Positions 16,971 to 26,619 of a DNA stretch of 38,532 bases are shown here, in pieces. The stretch comes from Bryobacterales bacterium (GTDB lineage: Bacteria; Acidobacteriota; Terriglobia; Bryobacterales; Bryobacteraceae), in NCBI GenBank assembly GCA_003166875.1, contig PMUN01000076.1:8711-47242 (forward strand), read 5' to 3'. The notes beneath the pieces are model-generated. The model did no database searches, had not been told where the DNA came from, and saw only the letters and a program-made list of their open reading frames with translations. Numbering within the stretch: position 1 is the stretch's first letter; each line of letters opens with the position of its first letter. A program made the position numbers and the translations under genes.

Positions 16971-16993
16971 GCGCAGTACAGACGTGTCATAAT
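16965..16993 (+). promoter_or_regulatory. Candidate GH31-GH51 promoter
   Basis: CTTACA (16965-16970) and CATAAT (16988-16993) are separated by 17 nt. The -10 matches 5 of 6 positions and the -35 4 of 6. The start point would be near 17000, about 9 nt before the GH31 ATG. Confidence 0.5.
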
Positions 16994-17008
16994 GTTCAAA
17001 GTCTTCCC

Positions 17009-19228
17009 ATGAGAATCTCTCGACGGAACTGGATGCAAGCGGCCGGAGCGGCAGTTTTTGCGCACGGGCAAGCTGACGCGGAAGAAAAACGATTACAGAT
17101 CGCAGGCCGCGAAGTGGAGATCCAACTCGCGCCTGTGAGTGCATACACCTTCCGCCTATCTGTCGTGCCAATCCAGGATGGGAAGGCTGCCGAACTTTCC
17201 TCAGATGGGTCACTAGTGGAGCGATCCTGGGCTGCTCCCGCGGCCAAACTCCGCGAGGCGTTTCGAAAGCAAACCGTGAAGCTGGGCGCGCTGCGCGTCA
17301 AAGTGACGCTTGACCCATTAACGTTCGCCGTCGAAACATATTCCGGGGAGTTGGTACAACAGCTCAAGATCGATAACGAAAGCGGCTCCGTCACTTTCGC
17401 TACCCTCAGCGTGCCAATTCTGGGGTTGGGCGAGGGCGGACCGCAATTCGACCGGCGCGGATCAACCGATCGGATGCGTAGCGGACAGGGCGGCTATCAG
17501 TTGCGAACGCATGGCGGCCGAGTCCCGATTCCTTGGCTGATCGGAACTTCCGGCTGGGCGATGTTTTTCCATCAGCCTTTCGGCACGTTCGATTTCACCG
17601 GCGCTGAAAGCAGCTTCCATCCCGCGTCGCCCGCTGCAGCGCTGCCGCTCGACATTTTTGTTGTTGCCTCGCGGGACCCGCAAACTATCATGTCCGAATA
17701 CGCCGGATTGACGGGTCATCCCGAATTGCCACCGCTGTGGAGTCTTGGCTATCAGCAATCGCATCGCACACTGGCCGGGCCCGAGCAGCTCCTTGAGGAA
17801 GCCCGCACGTTTCGTGAAAAAAAGCTGCCCTGCGACGCCATGATCTATTTGGGTACGGGATTCTGTCCTTCCGGCTGGAATACCAACAACGGAGAGTTTC
17901 AGTTCAACCAAAAGGTCTTCCCGGATCCAAAGGCGATCTTCGAGCAACTGCATCAGGAGCATTTCAAGGTGGCGCTGCACGTGGTGATTAAAGCGCGGGC
18001 GATGCATGGCACGGTGCATGATGCCTGCGATCCGAAACAGCCGGTCGAGGAGCAGCCAAGCTGTTATTGGGCTGAGCACCGCGACATTTTTTCGCTCGGT
18101 GTGGATGGCTGGTGGCCCGACGAGGGCGACCCGTTGAACATTGCTTCGCGCTTGGTGCGGAACCGAATGTACTGGGAGGGGCCGCAGCTCGATCGTCCCA
18201 ACGAACGGCCCTATGCGCTGCACCGCAACGGCTACGCGGGCATGCAGCGCTACGCTTCGTTCCTTTGGTCGGGCGACGTGTACTCCACGTGGGAGACGCT
18301 GCGCACTCACATTCCGATCGCCGTCAATACGGGGCTAACCGGCATTCCTTATTGGGGCACCGATATCGGCGGTTTCGTCCCCACCAAGGAATTCACGGCG
18401 GAACTTTATGTCCGGTGGTTCCAGTTCGGGGCATTTTGTCCGTTGTTCCGATCGCATGGCCGCAACTGGACGCTGCGACTTCCCTGGGGTTGGAACACCG
18501 GTGATTCGGGCCCCCTGGAAATCAACAACTACAATGGCGCCGCGCTGCCGGATGCGAGTGAGTTGCACAACGCTCAAGTGGAGCCGATCTGCCGCAAATA
18601 CCTGGATCTGCGATATCGCATGCTGCCCTATTTATACAGCGCGGTGCGGGAGTGTACGGTGTCGGGGCTGCCGGTAATGCGCGGATTGTGGCTGCATTAT
18701 CCCGACGATCCTGCCGCGGTTGCGCGCGCGGACGAGTATTTGTGGGGCCGCGATATCCTGGTGGCGCCGGTGACCGAGCAAGGGACGGCTTCGCGGCGTA
18801 TCTACCTTCCCCGCGGAGTTTGGTACGATTTCTGGACCAATGAACGGCAGGATGGCGGCCGCGAAATCCCTCGCGACGTGGATTTGGAGACCATGCCGCT
18901 CTACGTGCGCGCCGGAGCTATCCTGCCGCTTGGTCCGGTGAAACAGTACACTGGCGAGCAGGTGAACGAGCCGCTCACGTTCTCAATCTATCCGGGCGCC
19001 GATGGTTCGTTCCTGCTATATGAGGACGATGGCAGTTCGTTTAACTATCGCAAGGGTGAATGGATGGGAATCGAGATGAATTGGAGCGATCGCCAACGCT
19101 TGCTGCGCCTCACTTTGGCCAAAGGCTCTCGCATGCTACCACCATCGCGCCGTGATCTCGTCGTGAAGTTGGGCGACGCCACGCGCCGCGTCGTTTTCGA
19201 TGGACATCCCGTGGAGGTTCGATTCTGA
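17009..19228 (+). CDS. Exported glycoside hydrolase family 31 enzyme
   Basis: I chose ATG 17009 because the upstream extension to 16805 would run through the promoter and operator and reads as non-signal sequence, while this start gives a twin-arginine-like signal ([16 protein letters not shown]). The product is 739 residues. An N-terminal beta-sandwich (galactose-mutarotase-like) leads to the (beta/alpha)8 barrel. [14 protein letters not shown] carries the predicted nucleophile D371, and [13 protein letters not shown] the predicted acid/base D423. Distal beta domains follow ([27 protein letters not shown]). GH31 contains alpha-xylosidases, alpha-glucosidases and others; the arabinose context suggests plant hemicellulose or arabinoxylan side chains, but specificity cannot be fixed. 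Its stop overlaps the GH51 ATG. Confidence 0.92.
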   Translation: MRISRRNWMQAAGAAVFAHGQADAEEKRLQIAGREVEIQLAPVSAYTFRLSVVPIQDGKAAELSSDGSLVERSWAAPAAKLREAFRKQTVKLGALRVKVTLDPLTFAVETYSGELVQQLKIDNESGSVTFATLSVPILGLGEGGPQFDRRGSTDRMRSGQGGYQLRTHGGRVPIPWLIGTSGWAMFFHQPFGTFDFTGAESSFHPASPAAALPLDIFVVASRDPQTIMSEYAGLTGHPELPPLWSLGYQQSHRTLAGPEQLLEEARTFREKKLPCDAMIYLGTGFCPSGWNTNNGEFQFNQKVFPDPKAIFEQLHQEHFKVALHVVIKARAMHGTVHDACDPKQPVEEQPSCYWAEHRDIFSLGVDGWWPDEGDPLNIASRLVRNRMYWEGPQLDRPNERPYALHRNGYAGMQRYASFLWSGDVYSTWETLRTHIPIAVNTGLTGIPYWGTDIGGFVPTKEFTAELYVRWFQFGAFCPLFRSHGRNWTLRLPWGWNTGDSGPLEINNYNGAALPDASELHNAQVEPICRKYLDLRYRMLPYLYSAVRECTVSGLPVMRGLWLHYPDDPAAVARADEYLWGRDILVAPVTEQGTASRRIYLPRGVWYDFWTNERQDGGREIPRDVDLETMPLYVRAGAILPLGPVKQYTGEQVNEPLTFSIYPGADGSFLLYEDDGSSFNYRKGEWMGIEMNWSDRQRLLRLTLAKGSRMLPPSRRDLVVKLGDATRRVVFDGHPVEVRF

Positions 19229-20739
19229 TGCATCGCATTCTTCTCGTTCTCATTGCCGGTGGGCTGATGGCGCAAACGCCGCCGGCTCGAATCAAGATCG
19301 ATATCGACCGCACTATTGGCGAAGTTGATCCGCTGCTGTTCGGAAATTTCGCCGAGCACCTGGGCCGCATGATTTACGGCGGCATCTATGAAGAGGGCAG
19401 TCCGCTCTCAGACAAAGACGGCTATCGGACCGATGTGATGGATGCGGTGAAGAAGCTGGGCGTGTCCATTCTTCGATATCCCGGCGGCAATTTCTCATCC
19501 GGCTACAACTGGACGGATGGAATCGGTCCCAAGGACCAGCGGCCGGTGCGCGTCGAGCTGGCCTGGAACGCTCTGGAGAGCAATCGCTTCGGGACCGACG
19601 AGTTTCTTCGCTATGCAGAACGCATCGGCGCGGAGCCTTACATCTGCATCAACGGCGGCCTGGGCACCGTCGACGATGCGCGGCACTGGGTGGAGTACAC
19701 CAACGAGTCGCGCCATACTTACTGGGCCGACCAGCGCCGCAAGAACGGGCGTGACGAACCGTACAAGGTGAAATATTGGGGGCTCGGTAACGAGATCGAT
19801 GGTCCGTGGCAACTGGGACACAAGAACGCTGAGGATTATGCCAAGTTCGCGCTCGAAGCGGCGAAGGCCATGCGACTAGTGGATGATTCCATCAAGCTGG
19901 TGGCCAGTGGATCGAGTAATTACGGCGCGGACTGGATCGGATGGAATCGCACCGTGCTGAACGCTTTGCGTAACGAAATCGACTATATCGCGCTGCACAC
20001 CTACATCAACAACCGCGACAACGATCTGGAGAAGTTCCTGGGCTGGTCGCAGAGAATCGACTATTACATCGAAACCACCGCAGGCGCCATTCAGGCCACG
20101 CAATCCGGACCGAATCCCCGGCCGATTTACATCGCCTACGACGAATGGAATGTCTGGTATCGCGCCGGGAACAACGAACATCTTGAGGAGACTTACAATT
20201 TCGAGGACGCTTTGGCCATGGGGATGTTTTTCAACTCGTTCTTCCGCCATGCGGACGTGGTGAAGATGGCGAACCTGGCGCAATTGGTGAACGTGATCGC
20301 GCCCATCATGACCAACAAGCAGGGTTTGTTCTTGCAACCGATTTATTTTCCAATCCTCGAGTACGGCAAACAGCGCGGCAACGTGGCGCTGAACGCGTGG
20401 GTGGCATCGCCAAAATACACTTTGAATCGCCGCGAGCTTCCCTATCTCGATGTTTCGACGACGTACAATTCGAAAGATCACGCCGTGTACGTGAACGTTT
20501 TAAATCGCAGCAAGTCGCAGGACATTGCTACGCGTATCGAAAACCAGGAGGGAATACTGACGCCGGATGTCGCGGTCTGGCAGATGAACTATCCGGATTT
20601 GAAGGCGACGCACACATTCGGCGACGACAAAAAGGTCGTGCCTAAGACGAGCACGCTGACGGCGTCGTTATCGAAGAACAGCCTCGTTTACACGTTCCCG
20701 GCACACTCGTTGACGATCCTGCGCCTGCGGTTGGAATAG
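19228..20739 (+). CDS. Alpha-L-arabinofuranosidase, GH51, exported
   Basis: The ATG overlaps the GH31 TGA (TGATG), implying coupled translation. A short signal peptide ([13 protein letters not shown]) makes this an exported GH51, whereas many are cytoplasmic. Family motifs are clear: [50 protein letters not shown] with the acid/base E189, and YDEWNVWYR with the nucleophile E306. Length (503 residues) is normal. The enzyme should release terminal alpha-L-arabinofuranose from arabinan, arabinoxylan or arabinogalactan with retention. It converges with araD (67-nt gap). Confidence 0.95.
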   Translation: MHRILLVLIAGGLMAQTPPARIKIDIDRTIGEVDPLLFGNFAEHLGRMIYGGIYEEGSPLSDKDGYRTDVMDAVKKLGVSILRYPGGNFSSGYNWTDGIGPKDQRPVRVELAWNALESNRFGTDEFLRYAERIGAEPYICINGGLGTVDDARHWVEYTNESRHTYWADQRRKNGRDEPYKVKYWGLGNEIDGPWQLGHKNAEDYAKFALEAAKAMRLVDDSIKLVASGSSNYGADWIGWNRTVLNALRNEIDYIALHTYINNRDNDLEKFLGWSQRIDYYIETTAGAIQATQSGPNPRPIYIAYDEWNVWYRAGNNEHLEETYNFEDALAMGMFFNSFFRHADVVKMANLAQLVNVIAPIMTNKQGLFLQPIYFPILEYGKQRGNVALNAWVASPKYTLNRRELPYLDVSTTYNSKDHAVYVNVLNRSKSQDIATRIENQEGILTPDVAVWQMNYPDLKATHTFGDDKKVVPKTSTLTASLSKNSLVYTFPAHSLTILRLRLE

Positions 20740-20806
20740 AAAGGCACCGACTCCCTTACGGTCGCGGTTCGGAAACACCCTCGACATACACCGCGGTTCT
20801 TTGGCC

Positions 20807-21496
20807 CTACGGCTGGCCGTACGTCGCTTTCGGCCCGTGCTTCCGGAAATGGTGCCTGTCGCGCAGCGCTTCAGAGATCGGTTGCGCGGCGGGATTGATG
20901 GCGAGAGTCTGCCAGGCCATCGCCGCGAGTTCCTCGACAATCACAGCCGCATGCGCGGCATCGGCCACTGATTTTCCCCAGCAGAACGGTGCGTGTCCGG
21001 CCACCAACACGGCCGGGCAACCCAGCGGACCGTGCCCCTCCATCGCGCGCACGATCGCGAGACCGGTGTTGGCTTCGTATCCGGATTCGATTTCGTCGGG
21101 AGTAAGCGGCGCCGTCACCGGAATGGGACCGTGGAAATAGTCGGCGTGCGTGGTGCCGAAGCACGGAATCTCACGGCAGGCTTGCGCCCACGCGGTAGCG
21201 TGACGGGAATGAGTGTGCGCGACGCCGCCAATGGATGGGAAGGCCCGATACAGCGCCAGATGCGTTTCAAGATCCGTGGAAGGCCGCAGAGTGCCCTCCA
21301 CCACGCGACCTTCCAGGTCCGCGATCACCATGTCGGCCGCCGTAATTTTCTCATAAGGAACGCCGCTGGGCTTGATGACCACGAGACCATCCGGGCGCGA
21401 AATTCCGCTGGCGTTTCCGAACGTGTAGATCACCAAGCCGCGGCGAACCAGTTCGAGATTCGCTTCGAGAACTTCAGCCCGCAGCGCTTCCAGCAC
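20807..21496 (-). CDS. araD: L-ribulose-5-phosphate 4-epimerase
   Basis: I place the start at GTG 21496: GGAGG lies 6 nt upstream, and the product then begins MLEALRAEVLEANLELVRRG, aligned with the E. coli AraD N-terminus, with 229 residues against 231. A longer frame to 21742 is merely open across the araB end. Conserved blocks are FGNASGI, VIKPSGVPYEKITAADMV, VAHTHSRHATAWAQA (zinc-binding His residues), GTTHADYFHG, VAGHAPFCWGK and HFRKHGPKATYGQ. It converts L-ribulose-5-phosphate to D-xylulose-5-phosphate. The gene overlaps the last 23 nt of araB, so it is probably translated by coupling. Confidence 0.95.
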   Translation of the reverse strand: MLEALRAEVLEANLELVRRGLVIYTFGNASGISRPDGLVVIKPSGVPYEKITAADMVIADLEGRVVEGTLRPSTDLETHLALYRAFPSIGGVAHTHSRHATAWAQACREIPCFGTTHADYFHGPIPVTAPLTPDEIESGYEANTGLAIVRAMEGHGPLGCPAVLVAGHAPFCWGKSVADAAHAAVIVEELAAMAWQTLAINPAAQPISEALRDRHHFRKHGPKATYGQP

Positions 21497-23057
21497 TCTG
21501 GCCTCCTCGTGCACTGGCTGTGATCCGGCGGAGTTCCGGCAAACTATTGTCGCTCTGCCCAAGAGTGAAATACAGCTTTCGAAAGAGCGGGTACAACTCG
21601 CGGTACACCGCGGCAGCCGATTCCTCCGGAGCGACGATCTCGTAGCCGGGGCACAGCGCATCCTGCGCTTCCTCGATACTGGCGAAAGCGCCCGCGGCGA
21701 GAAACGCGAAGATGGCCGAACCGAGACTGGTCGCGTCTCCACTCGGAACCAGGATGGGCTTTTGCATCACGTTGGCGTACACCTTGTTCAGCACGGGATT
21801 CTTCTGCGGAATACCGCCGCCATTTATGATGCGGCGCACCGGCACACCGTGCTCCTCCATGCGCTCCAGGATCACGCGAGTATGAAAGGCTGTGCCCTCG
21901 ATGGCCGCGAACAGTTCGTCCTGGGCCGTGTTCGTCAGCCGCCAGCCGAGCGTGACGCCGCTTAGCTCCGGGTTCACCAGCACGGTACGGTCGCCGTTGT
22001 CCCAAGTGAGGCGCAGCAGGCCGGTTTCGCCGGCGCGATAATTTTCTAAACCTCGTGACAGTTCCGCGACGGTGGTTCCTGCGCGCCGCGCGATGGCATC
22101 GAAGATATCGCCGGTGGCCGAGAGGCCGGCTTCGATGCCAGTGAATTTGGGATGCACCGATCCCGGCACTACGCCACAGACGCCGGGAATCAGCGCCGGT
22201 TTCTCGCCGATCGCCATGATGCATGTGGAAGTGCCGACCACGTTTACGACATCGCCAAGCCGCACGCCGGCACCGATGGCATCCCAATGCGCGTCGAAAG
22301 CACCGACTGGAATCGGGATGCCCGCGCGAAGCCCAAGTTTTTCCGCCCACGCCGGCGCCAGATGGCCTGCGATCTGCTCCGACGTTGCATAGCGGCCGTC
22401 CAGCTTGGCGCGAACTCCGGCCAACAATGGATCGAGAGAAGTCAGGAAGTCCTCCGGAGGAAAACCGCCGAGCGACTGGTTCCACATCCACTTGTGGCCC
22501 ATGGCGCAAATACTGCGCGACACTTGCCGCGGATCGCTGATTCCGCACAGAACGGCCGCGACCATGTCGCAATGTTCCAGAGCAGTCGCAAAGCGGTCGC
22601 GTTTTTGCGGATTGCCCCGCAGCCAGTGCAGCAGTTTCGCGAAACCCCATTCGGAGGAATAGATGCCGCCGCACCAGTTGATTGCGTCCAGCTTCCGTTC
22701 GCGCGCGAGGGCGGTGATCTGGGCGGCTTCCTTCCAGGACCGATGATCGCACCACAGATAATAATCGTCGAGCGGTTCGAGATTTTCGTCTACTGGGATG
22801 ACGCTGGAACCGGTGGTGTCGAGCGCGATGGCTTCAATCGCGCGGCCTGGTACGCCGGCATCCGCGAGGGCTCGCCGCGTAGCTTCGGCCAGGGCACGCA
22901 TGTGATCCGCGTGACTCTGCGTAGCGTGGTCGGGATCGTCCTTCTTGCGGACCAGCGGATACTCCGCTATTCCGGCGCCCAGCCTGCCGCGTGCGCTGTC
23001 GAAAATCGACACCCGCACGCTGAGCGTTCCGAAATCGACACCTGCGACAACACTCAT
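21474..23057 (-). CDS. araB: L-ribulokinase (FGGY family)
   Basis: The 527-residue protein begins VVAGVDFGTLSVRVSIFD, the FGGY/actin-type phosphate-binding hairpin. It has ALDTTGSSVIPVDENLEPLD and WCDHRSWKEA as in ribulokinases, then RRIINGGGIPQKNPVLNKVY and PSGDATSLGSAIFAFLAAG of the second FGGY signature. It should phosphorylate L-ribulose with ATP in the cytoplasm. Between isomerase and epimerase genes the assignment is strong. The ATG at 23057 has no good ribosome-binding site, and a 141-nt gap with inverted repeat elements separates it from the isomerase gene, so its expression may be tuned apart from the rest of the operon. Confidence 0.93.
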   Translation of the reverse strand: MSVVAGVDFGTLSVRVSIFDSARGRLGAGIAEYPLVRKKDDPDHATQSHADHMRALAEATRRALADAGVPGRAIEAIALDTTGSSVIPVDENLEPLDDYYLWCDHRSWKEAAQITALARERKLDAINWCGGIYSSEWGFAKLLHWLRGNPQKRDRFATALEHCDMVAAVLCGISDPRQVSRSICAMGHKWMWNQSLGGFPPEDFLTSLDPLLAGVRAKLDGRYATSEQIAGHLAPAWAEKLGLRAGIPIPVGAFDAHWDAIGAGVRLGDVVNVVGTSTCIMAIGEKPALIPGVCGVVPGSVHPKFTGIEAGLSATGDIFDAIARRAGTTVAELSRGLENYRAGETGLLRLTWDNGDRTVLVNPELSGVTLGWRLTNTAQDELFAAIEGTAFHTRVILERMEEHGVPVRRIINGGGIPQKNPVLNKVYANVMQKPILVPSGDATSLGSAIFAFLAAGAFASIEEAQDALCPGYEIVAPEESAAAVYRELYPLFRKLYFTLGQSDNSLPELRRITASARGGQSAGSAAG

Positions 23058-23075
23058 GTGCGTCTTCGCTCGTGG

Positions 23076-23190
23076 GGCAGGTTGCTGACCATCGGCCGAT
23101 TGGCTATCGGCCCCGCTCTGTGTTGATGATGGCCTTTCGCACTCGCCACGCCAGGCCGATTGACAATCGGCCGCAGGTTGACAACCTGCC
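23076..23190. repeat. Inverted pair of double-hairpin repeats in the isomerase-araB gap
   Basis: A copy at 23154-23190 has hairpins GGCCGATTGACAATCGGCC and GCAGGTTGACAACCTGC. An inverted, diverged copy lies at 23076-23112, including GGCCGATTGGCTATCGGCC. Both are related to copy A at 5582-5630. Because they are oppositely oriented within one transcript, they could pair with each other as well as fold individually. Confidence 0.75.
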
Positions 23191-23198
23191 CTACAGTG

Positions 23199-24602
23199 TC
23201 AGGTAGATGCATGCTGAAGCACGCTCCAACCCAGGTAACGCGTGGCAGCTTCGTGCACGGCAGGCGCTACCTGCGACAAGTTGGCCGCGACGTGATGTTC
23301 AAAGCCGCGCTCGCAAATATATCGCAACAGCTCCTGCAGCTTTGGAATGCGGACCACTCCGGCCCCGCCGAACGTATCCAAGGGGTCGTCAGTGAATTCG
23401 CCTTCGCCGACGTAGCCGCGGATCGACCCGGTGCGATCGTCGGTTGAAAAACGCGCGTAGCTCATTGGCCCGGATTTTACGCGTCCCACACAGGTCCCAA
23501 AAGTGTTCTCTTTACCCACCGTGCCGGCGATGATCTCTTGAAAGTCCATGCGCACTTCCTTGAAGAAGTGCTTGGGAAGATTGCTGCAATGGAAGCACAC
23601 GGCCTTATCCGGATCGTCACCGTAATTGTTGTTCCAATCGAGCAACGCGCTGGGCGTCTGCGATGCAAGCTGCAGAGCGTGCATGCCCACTACGCCGCAA
23701 ATATCCACCTCGCAGGCGCTGGACATGAGGTTCTCACTCATCATGCTCATGACGGTGCACGGCACGACACCGAAGTACTCTTCGAGCGACGTCCAGCACT
23801 GGACGGCGCTGATGGAGACATCAGTTTCCTTCATCCACCCGTCCACCACCGCGCCTAGCTTAGCCATCTTGAGCAGTGCTTCAGCGGGGACGCGATCGGT
23901 GGACACGTAGCGCTGGATCTGGTCCAGCTTGGCCTGGGCGGCGGAGTCCTGGTCTTTCATGCGCGCGATCCTGCCGAGAATTTCGGAAAGATCGATGGTC
24001 TCAACCGAGATCCCGTTGGCTTCCAGGATTTTTTCGCTGTAGCGTACGGTGTTGAAAGCCGCGGGGCGCGCGCCGATGGCTCCAATGCGCAAGCGGCGAA
24101 GACCTCGCGCGACGCGGCATACCGCCGCGAACCAGTCCAGATCTTTGCGAAAGAAATCGGAATCCGGCGCCTCGGTGTGACGAGTGGTCAGCGAGTACGG
24201 GATGCCGTACTGCGTCAGGTTGTTGCACACCGACATTTTGCCGCAGAAGCTATCGCGCCTATCGCGAATGGTCATGCGCCCCGGTGTGTCCGGCGTCGCC
24301 TGCACCAGAACCGGCACGTTCAGGCCCGCGATTCTCAGCGTGTCCGCGACCGCGCGTTCATCGCCGAAGTTGGGCAGCGTGACGATGACGCCATCAATCT
24401 GATCGCGATGCCGCTGAAACAGCTCCGCGCATCGCACGGCCTCCGCTCGAGTCTCCACGGCTCCGAATTTAGTCTCTTCCGGGCTGACTGCAACCACGCC
24501 ATGGCCCGACTTTTCTATGGCTGCGATCATTTCCACCCGGCCACTTTTTGCAAGATGGTCGGGAAAGAAGCCCCGGTTTCCCACGATCACGCCAAAGGTC
24601 AT
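23199..24602 (-). CDS. L-fucose/L-arabinose isomerase-superfamily protein, probable L-arabinose isomerase
   Basis: I chose ATG 24602 (MTFGVIVGNRGFFPDHLAKS), 4 nt after the small upstream gene; the frame extends to 24653 but would overlap that gene. The 467-residue product belongs to the FucI-like branch (COG2407-type), not the classical AraA family: no similarity to the E. coli AraA N-terminus is visible. Likely metal and catalytic positions are the Glu in SACEVDICGVVGM, the Asp in LLDWNNNYGDDPDKAVCFHC, and His in GFEHHVAANLSQ near the C-terminus. With the symporter upstream and araB and araD downstream, the expected reaction is L-arabinose to L-ribulose. A fucose or D-arabinose isomerase role cannot be excluded from sequence. 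Confidence 0.85.
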   Translation of the reverse strand: MTFGVIVGNRGFFPDHLAKSGRVEMIAAIEKSGHGVVAVSPEETKFGAVETRAEAVRCAELFQRHRDQIDGVIVTLPNFGDERAVADTLRIAGLNVPVLVQATPDTPGRMTIRDRRDSFCGKMSVCNNLTQYGIPYSLTTRHTEAPDSDFFRKDLDWFAAVCRVARGLRRLRIGAIGARPAAFNTVRYSEKILEANGISVETIDLSEILGRIARMKDQDSAAQAKLDQIQRYVSTDRVPAEALLKMAKLGAVVDGWMKETDVSISAVQCWTSLEEYFGVVPCTVMSMMSENLMSSACEVDICGVVGMHALQLASQTPSALLDWNNNYGDDPDKAVCFHCSNLPKHFFKEVRMDFQEIIAGTVGKENTFGTCVGRVKSGPMSYARFSTDDRTGSIRGYVGEGEFTDDPLDTFGGAGVVRIPKLQELLRYICERGFEHHVAANLSQVAPAVHEAATRYLGWSVLQHAST

Positions 24603-24606
24603 CGGA

Positions 24607-24819
24607 TTACCGGCCTCTCCACGGTGAAAATCGGACTGAATAAAGCGTACCAAGCAAGATTAGGAGCAGCCCCCACCAGATTCCCGCGTGCAATTCGGCC
24701 AGAACCACCGCCGGTGGATGCGACAAGCCGTAGAGACCGGCGCCGAGAATCAGGATTCCATAGATCAGCAGCAGCGTGCCCACAAAAAACCAGATGGAAA
24801 TCATTCCGGAACGATGCAT
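24607..24819 (-). CDS. Small two-helix membrane protein between symporter and isomerase
   Basis: This 70-residue protein starts at ATG 24819, 7 nt after the symporter stop and preceded by AAAGGAAAC, a good ribosome-binding site. It ends 4 nt before the isomerase ATG. Two hydrophobic helices are evident: ISIWFFVGTLLLIYGILILG (about residues 7-30) and HAGIWWGLLLILLGTLYSV (about 44-63), joined by a short polar loop; the C-terminus is basic (RFSPWRGR). The tight packing argues for a real gene. I do not recognise a named family. It could be an accessory subunit or stability partner of the symporter, but this is inference from position. Confidence 0.8.
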   Translation of the reverse strand: MHRSGMISIWFFVGTLLLIYGILILGAGLYGLSHPPAVVLAELHAGIWWGLLLILLGTLYSVRFSPWRGR

Positions 24820-24826
24820 GTTTCCT

Positions 24827-26539
24827 TTACCAGAAAATGATATTCAAGATCACGAACACTACGCCGACTACGCATGCCCAGAATATCGGACGCTGATAAA
24901 CTGGGACACCGCTTTCCGACGGCAGCTTGGTGTACCCGTAAACCAGCCCGGTCAGCTCTTCCACAGGCTTGGGCCGAGTCATGTAGCTGACCACCACGGT
25001 AACTATGACGCACACGATCCACGACCATAGCGCGCGATACATATTCTCCGCCATATCCTTGGCTTTCGGCGACAGCGCGACGTACTGCAAGGCAGCCGGA
25101 TTGATCTTCACCCAAGCCCACAGGCCAATCGCCGAACACGTACCCGACAGCAGGCCCCAGAATCCACCAGCCGGCGTTGTGCGGCGCCACAACATCCCGA
25201 GCAGCACTGTGCCGAAGAGCGGCGCAACAAAAAAGCTGAATAGCGCCTGGACGTAGTCCATGATGCTGTGGAACTGCATCACGAAATAGGCCGTGCCTAT
25301 GCTCACCAAAACGCCCAGCAGAGTACACCAGCGTCCTACTGAGACATAGTGCGCGTCGGGGGCTTCTTTCCGGAAAAACGGGCGATAAATGTCGTAGGTC
25401 CAGACGGTTGCGAATGCGCTCACGTTTCCAGCCATGCCGGACATGAATCCAGCCATCAAAGCCGTGATGCCGAGGCCGAGAAGACCAGGGCCGCAATATC
25501 GCGCCAGCATGATCGGCAGCACTTCATTATAGCTGTGGCTGCCAGTAGCCGAGGCCTGGTCTGCCCCAACCAGGTGCTCAGGAAGCACCGCCAATCCAAG
25601 CAGTCCCGGTAGAATTACGATGAAGGGGACCATCATCTTGAAGCCGGCGCCGATGATGGGCGCCATTTTCGCCGCGCGGAGATCCTTGGCCGCAAGAACA
25701 CGTTGGACCACCAGGAAGTCCGTGGTCCAGTAGCCGAACGAGATCACCCAGCCGAGCCCGAACACGATCCCGATCCAATGAATGCCCATTGGATTATCGC
25801 CGAAGGAGCCGAGGGTGCTCCACAAATGGGTGTAGCTCGGTCCCGGAAAATTATGCGCAATTCGCGCCACCATGCCGTTCCAACCACCCGTCTCGATCAA
25901 GCCGATGATGGAGATCAGCAGTGCGCCAAACCAGATCAAAACGAACTGTAACACCTCATTGAAAATGGCAGACAGTAGACCGCCGAGAAATACGTAGAGC
26001 CCTACGGTAAGCGACGAGACCCAAATACTGAAGTGGATATCCCAACCAAGCACTACTTTCAGAACCAGCGCCATGGAATACATGTTGATGCCGCTCATGA
26101 GTACGGTCATCAACCCAAAACAGACGGCGGCCAGTACGCGGGAGGATTCTCCGAAACGCAGCTTCAGATAGCCCGGAACGGAATGAGTTTTCGAAATGTA
26201 ATAGAACGGCATCATCACCAGGCCCAGAAAGAGCATGGCCGGTATGGCGCCGATCCAGTACCAATGCGTGGCCAGAATCCCGTACTGATATGCAGCGGCC
26301 GCCCAACCCATCATCTCGAGCGAGCCCAGGTTGGCTGCCAGGAAGCTGAGACCCGCGATCCAGGCTGTCATTTCCCTGCCGGCGAGGAAAAAATCCTCGC
26401 CGGTCTTGGTGTATCGCTTCAGGTAGAAGCCGATGCTGAGGACAGCGACGAAGTAGAGGGCGATGATCGCCATGTCCACGCCGGAGAGCGAAACCAGGCG
26501 CGAGGCGCTTTGAATGAGGATGGCTGGGAGCAAGGGCAT
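24827..26539 (-). CDS. Sodium:solute symporter (SSS/SGLT-like), probable arabinose importer
   Basis: The protein is about 570 residues with 13-14 hydrophobic helices. The N-terminal helix (MAIIALYFVAVLSIGFYLKR), RYTKTGEDFFLAGREMTAWI and SFLAANLGSLEMMGWAAAAY are typical of SSS sugar symporters. The start is uncertain: ATG 26539 is used, while TTG 26557 in the same frame is possible; neither has a well-spaced Shine-Dalgarno sequence. A good promoter and a LacI-type operator lie upstream. It heads the symporter, small membrane protein, isomerase, araB, araD run, so L-arabinose is the probable substrate, coupled to Na+. Other sugars remain possible. Confidence 0.92.
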   Translation of the reverse strand: MPLLPAILIQSASRLVSLSGVDMAIIALYFVAVLSIGFYLKRYTKTGEDFFLAGREMTAWIAGLSFLAANLGSLEMMGWAAAAYQYGILATHWYWIGAIPAMLFLGLVMMPFYYISKTHSVPGYLKLRFGESSRVLAAVCFGLMTVLMSGINMYSMALVLKVVLGWDIHFSIWVSSLTVGLYVFLGGLLSAIFNEVLQFVLIWFGALLISIIGLIETGGWNGMVARIAHNFPGPSYTHLWSTLGSFGDNPMGIHWIGIVFGLGWVISFGYWTTDFLVVQRVLAAKDLRAAKMAPIIGAGFKMMVPFIVILPGLLGLAVLPEHLVGADQASATGSHSYNEVLPIMLARYCGPGLLGLGITALMAGFMSGMAGNVSAFATVWTYDIYRPFFRKEAPDAHYVSVGRWCTLLGVLVSIGTAYFVMQFHSIMDYVQALFSFFVAPLFGTVLLGMLWRRTTPAGGFWGLLSGTCSAIGLWAWVKINPAALQYVALSPKAKDMAENMYRALWSWIVCVIVTVVVSYMTRPKPVEELTGLVYGYTKLPSESGVPVYQRPIFWACVVGVVFVILNIIFW

Positions 26540-26568
26540 GGTGTCGGATAGAGTCAAGTCCTAGCCCA

Positions 26569-26582
26569 TGTAATCGCTTGCA
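26569..26582 (-). promoter_or_regulatory. LacI-family operator of the symporter-ara operon
   Basis: TGTAATCGCTTGCA (one base from the GH31 site) lies immediately downstream of the predicted transcription start near 26583, an ideal repressor position. Confidence 0.75.
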
Positions 26583-26589
26583 TCCGGGT

Positions 26590-26619
26590 ATCGTAGAGGG
26601 TTGAGATCAAGCGTGTCAA
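26590..26619 (-). promoter_or_regulatory. Candidate promoter of the symporter-ara operon
   Basis: On the minus strand a consensus TTGACA (26614-26619) is followed after 18 nt by TACGAT (26590-26595, 4 of 6). The TTGACA overlaps the lacI stop codon, so the operon can be transcribed apart from lacI. Confidence 0.55.

Noticed and set aside
16805-17008. N-terminal extension of the GH31 frame
   Set aside because: It runs through the operator and promoter and into the divergent CRTAC gene; the Tat-type signal begins at 17009.
20740-20806. Possible terminator between GH51 and araD
   Set aside because: Only weak GC-rich pairing is visible and there is no T-tract on either strand.
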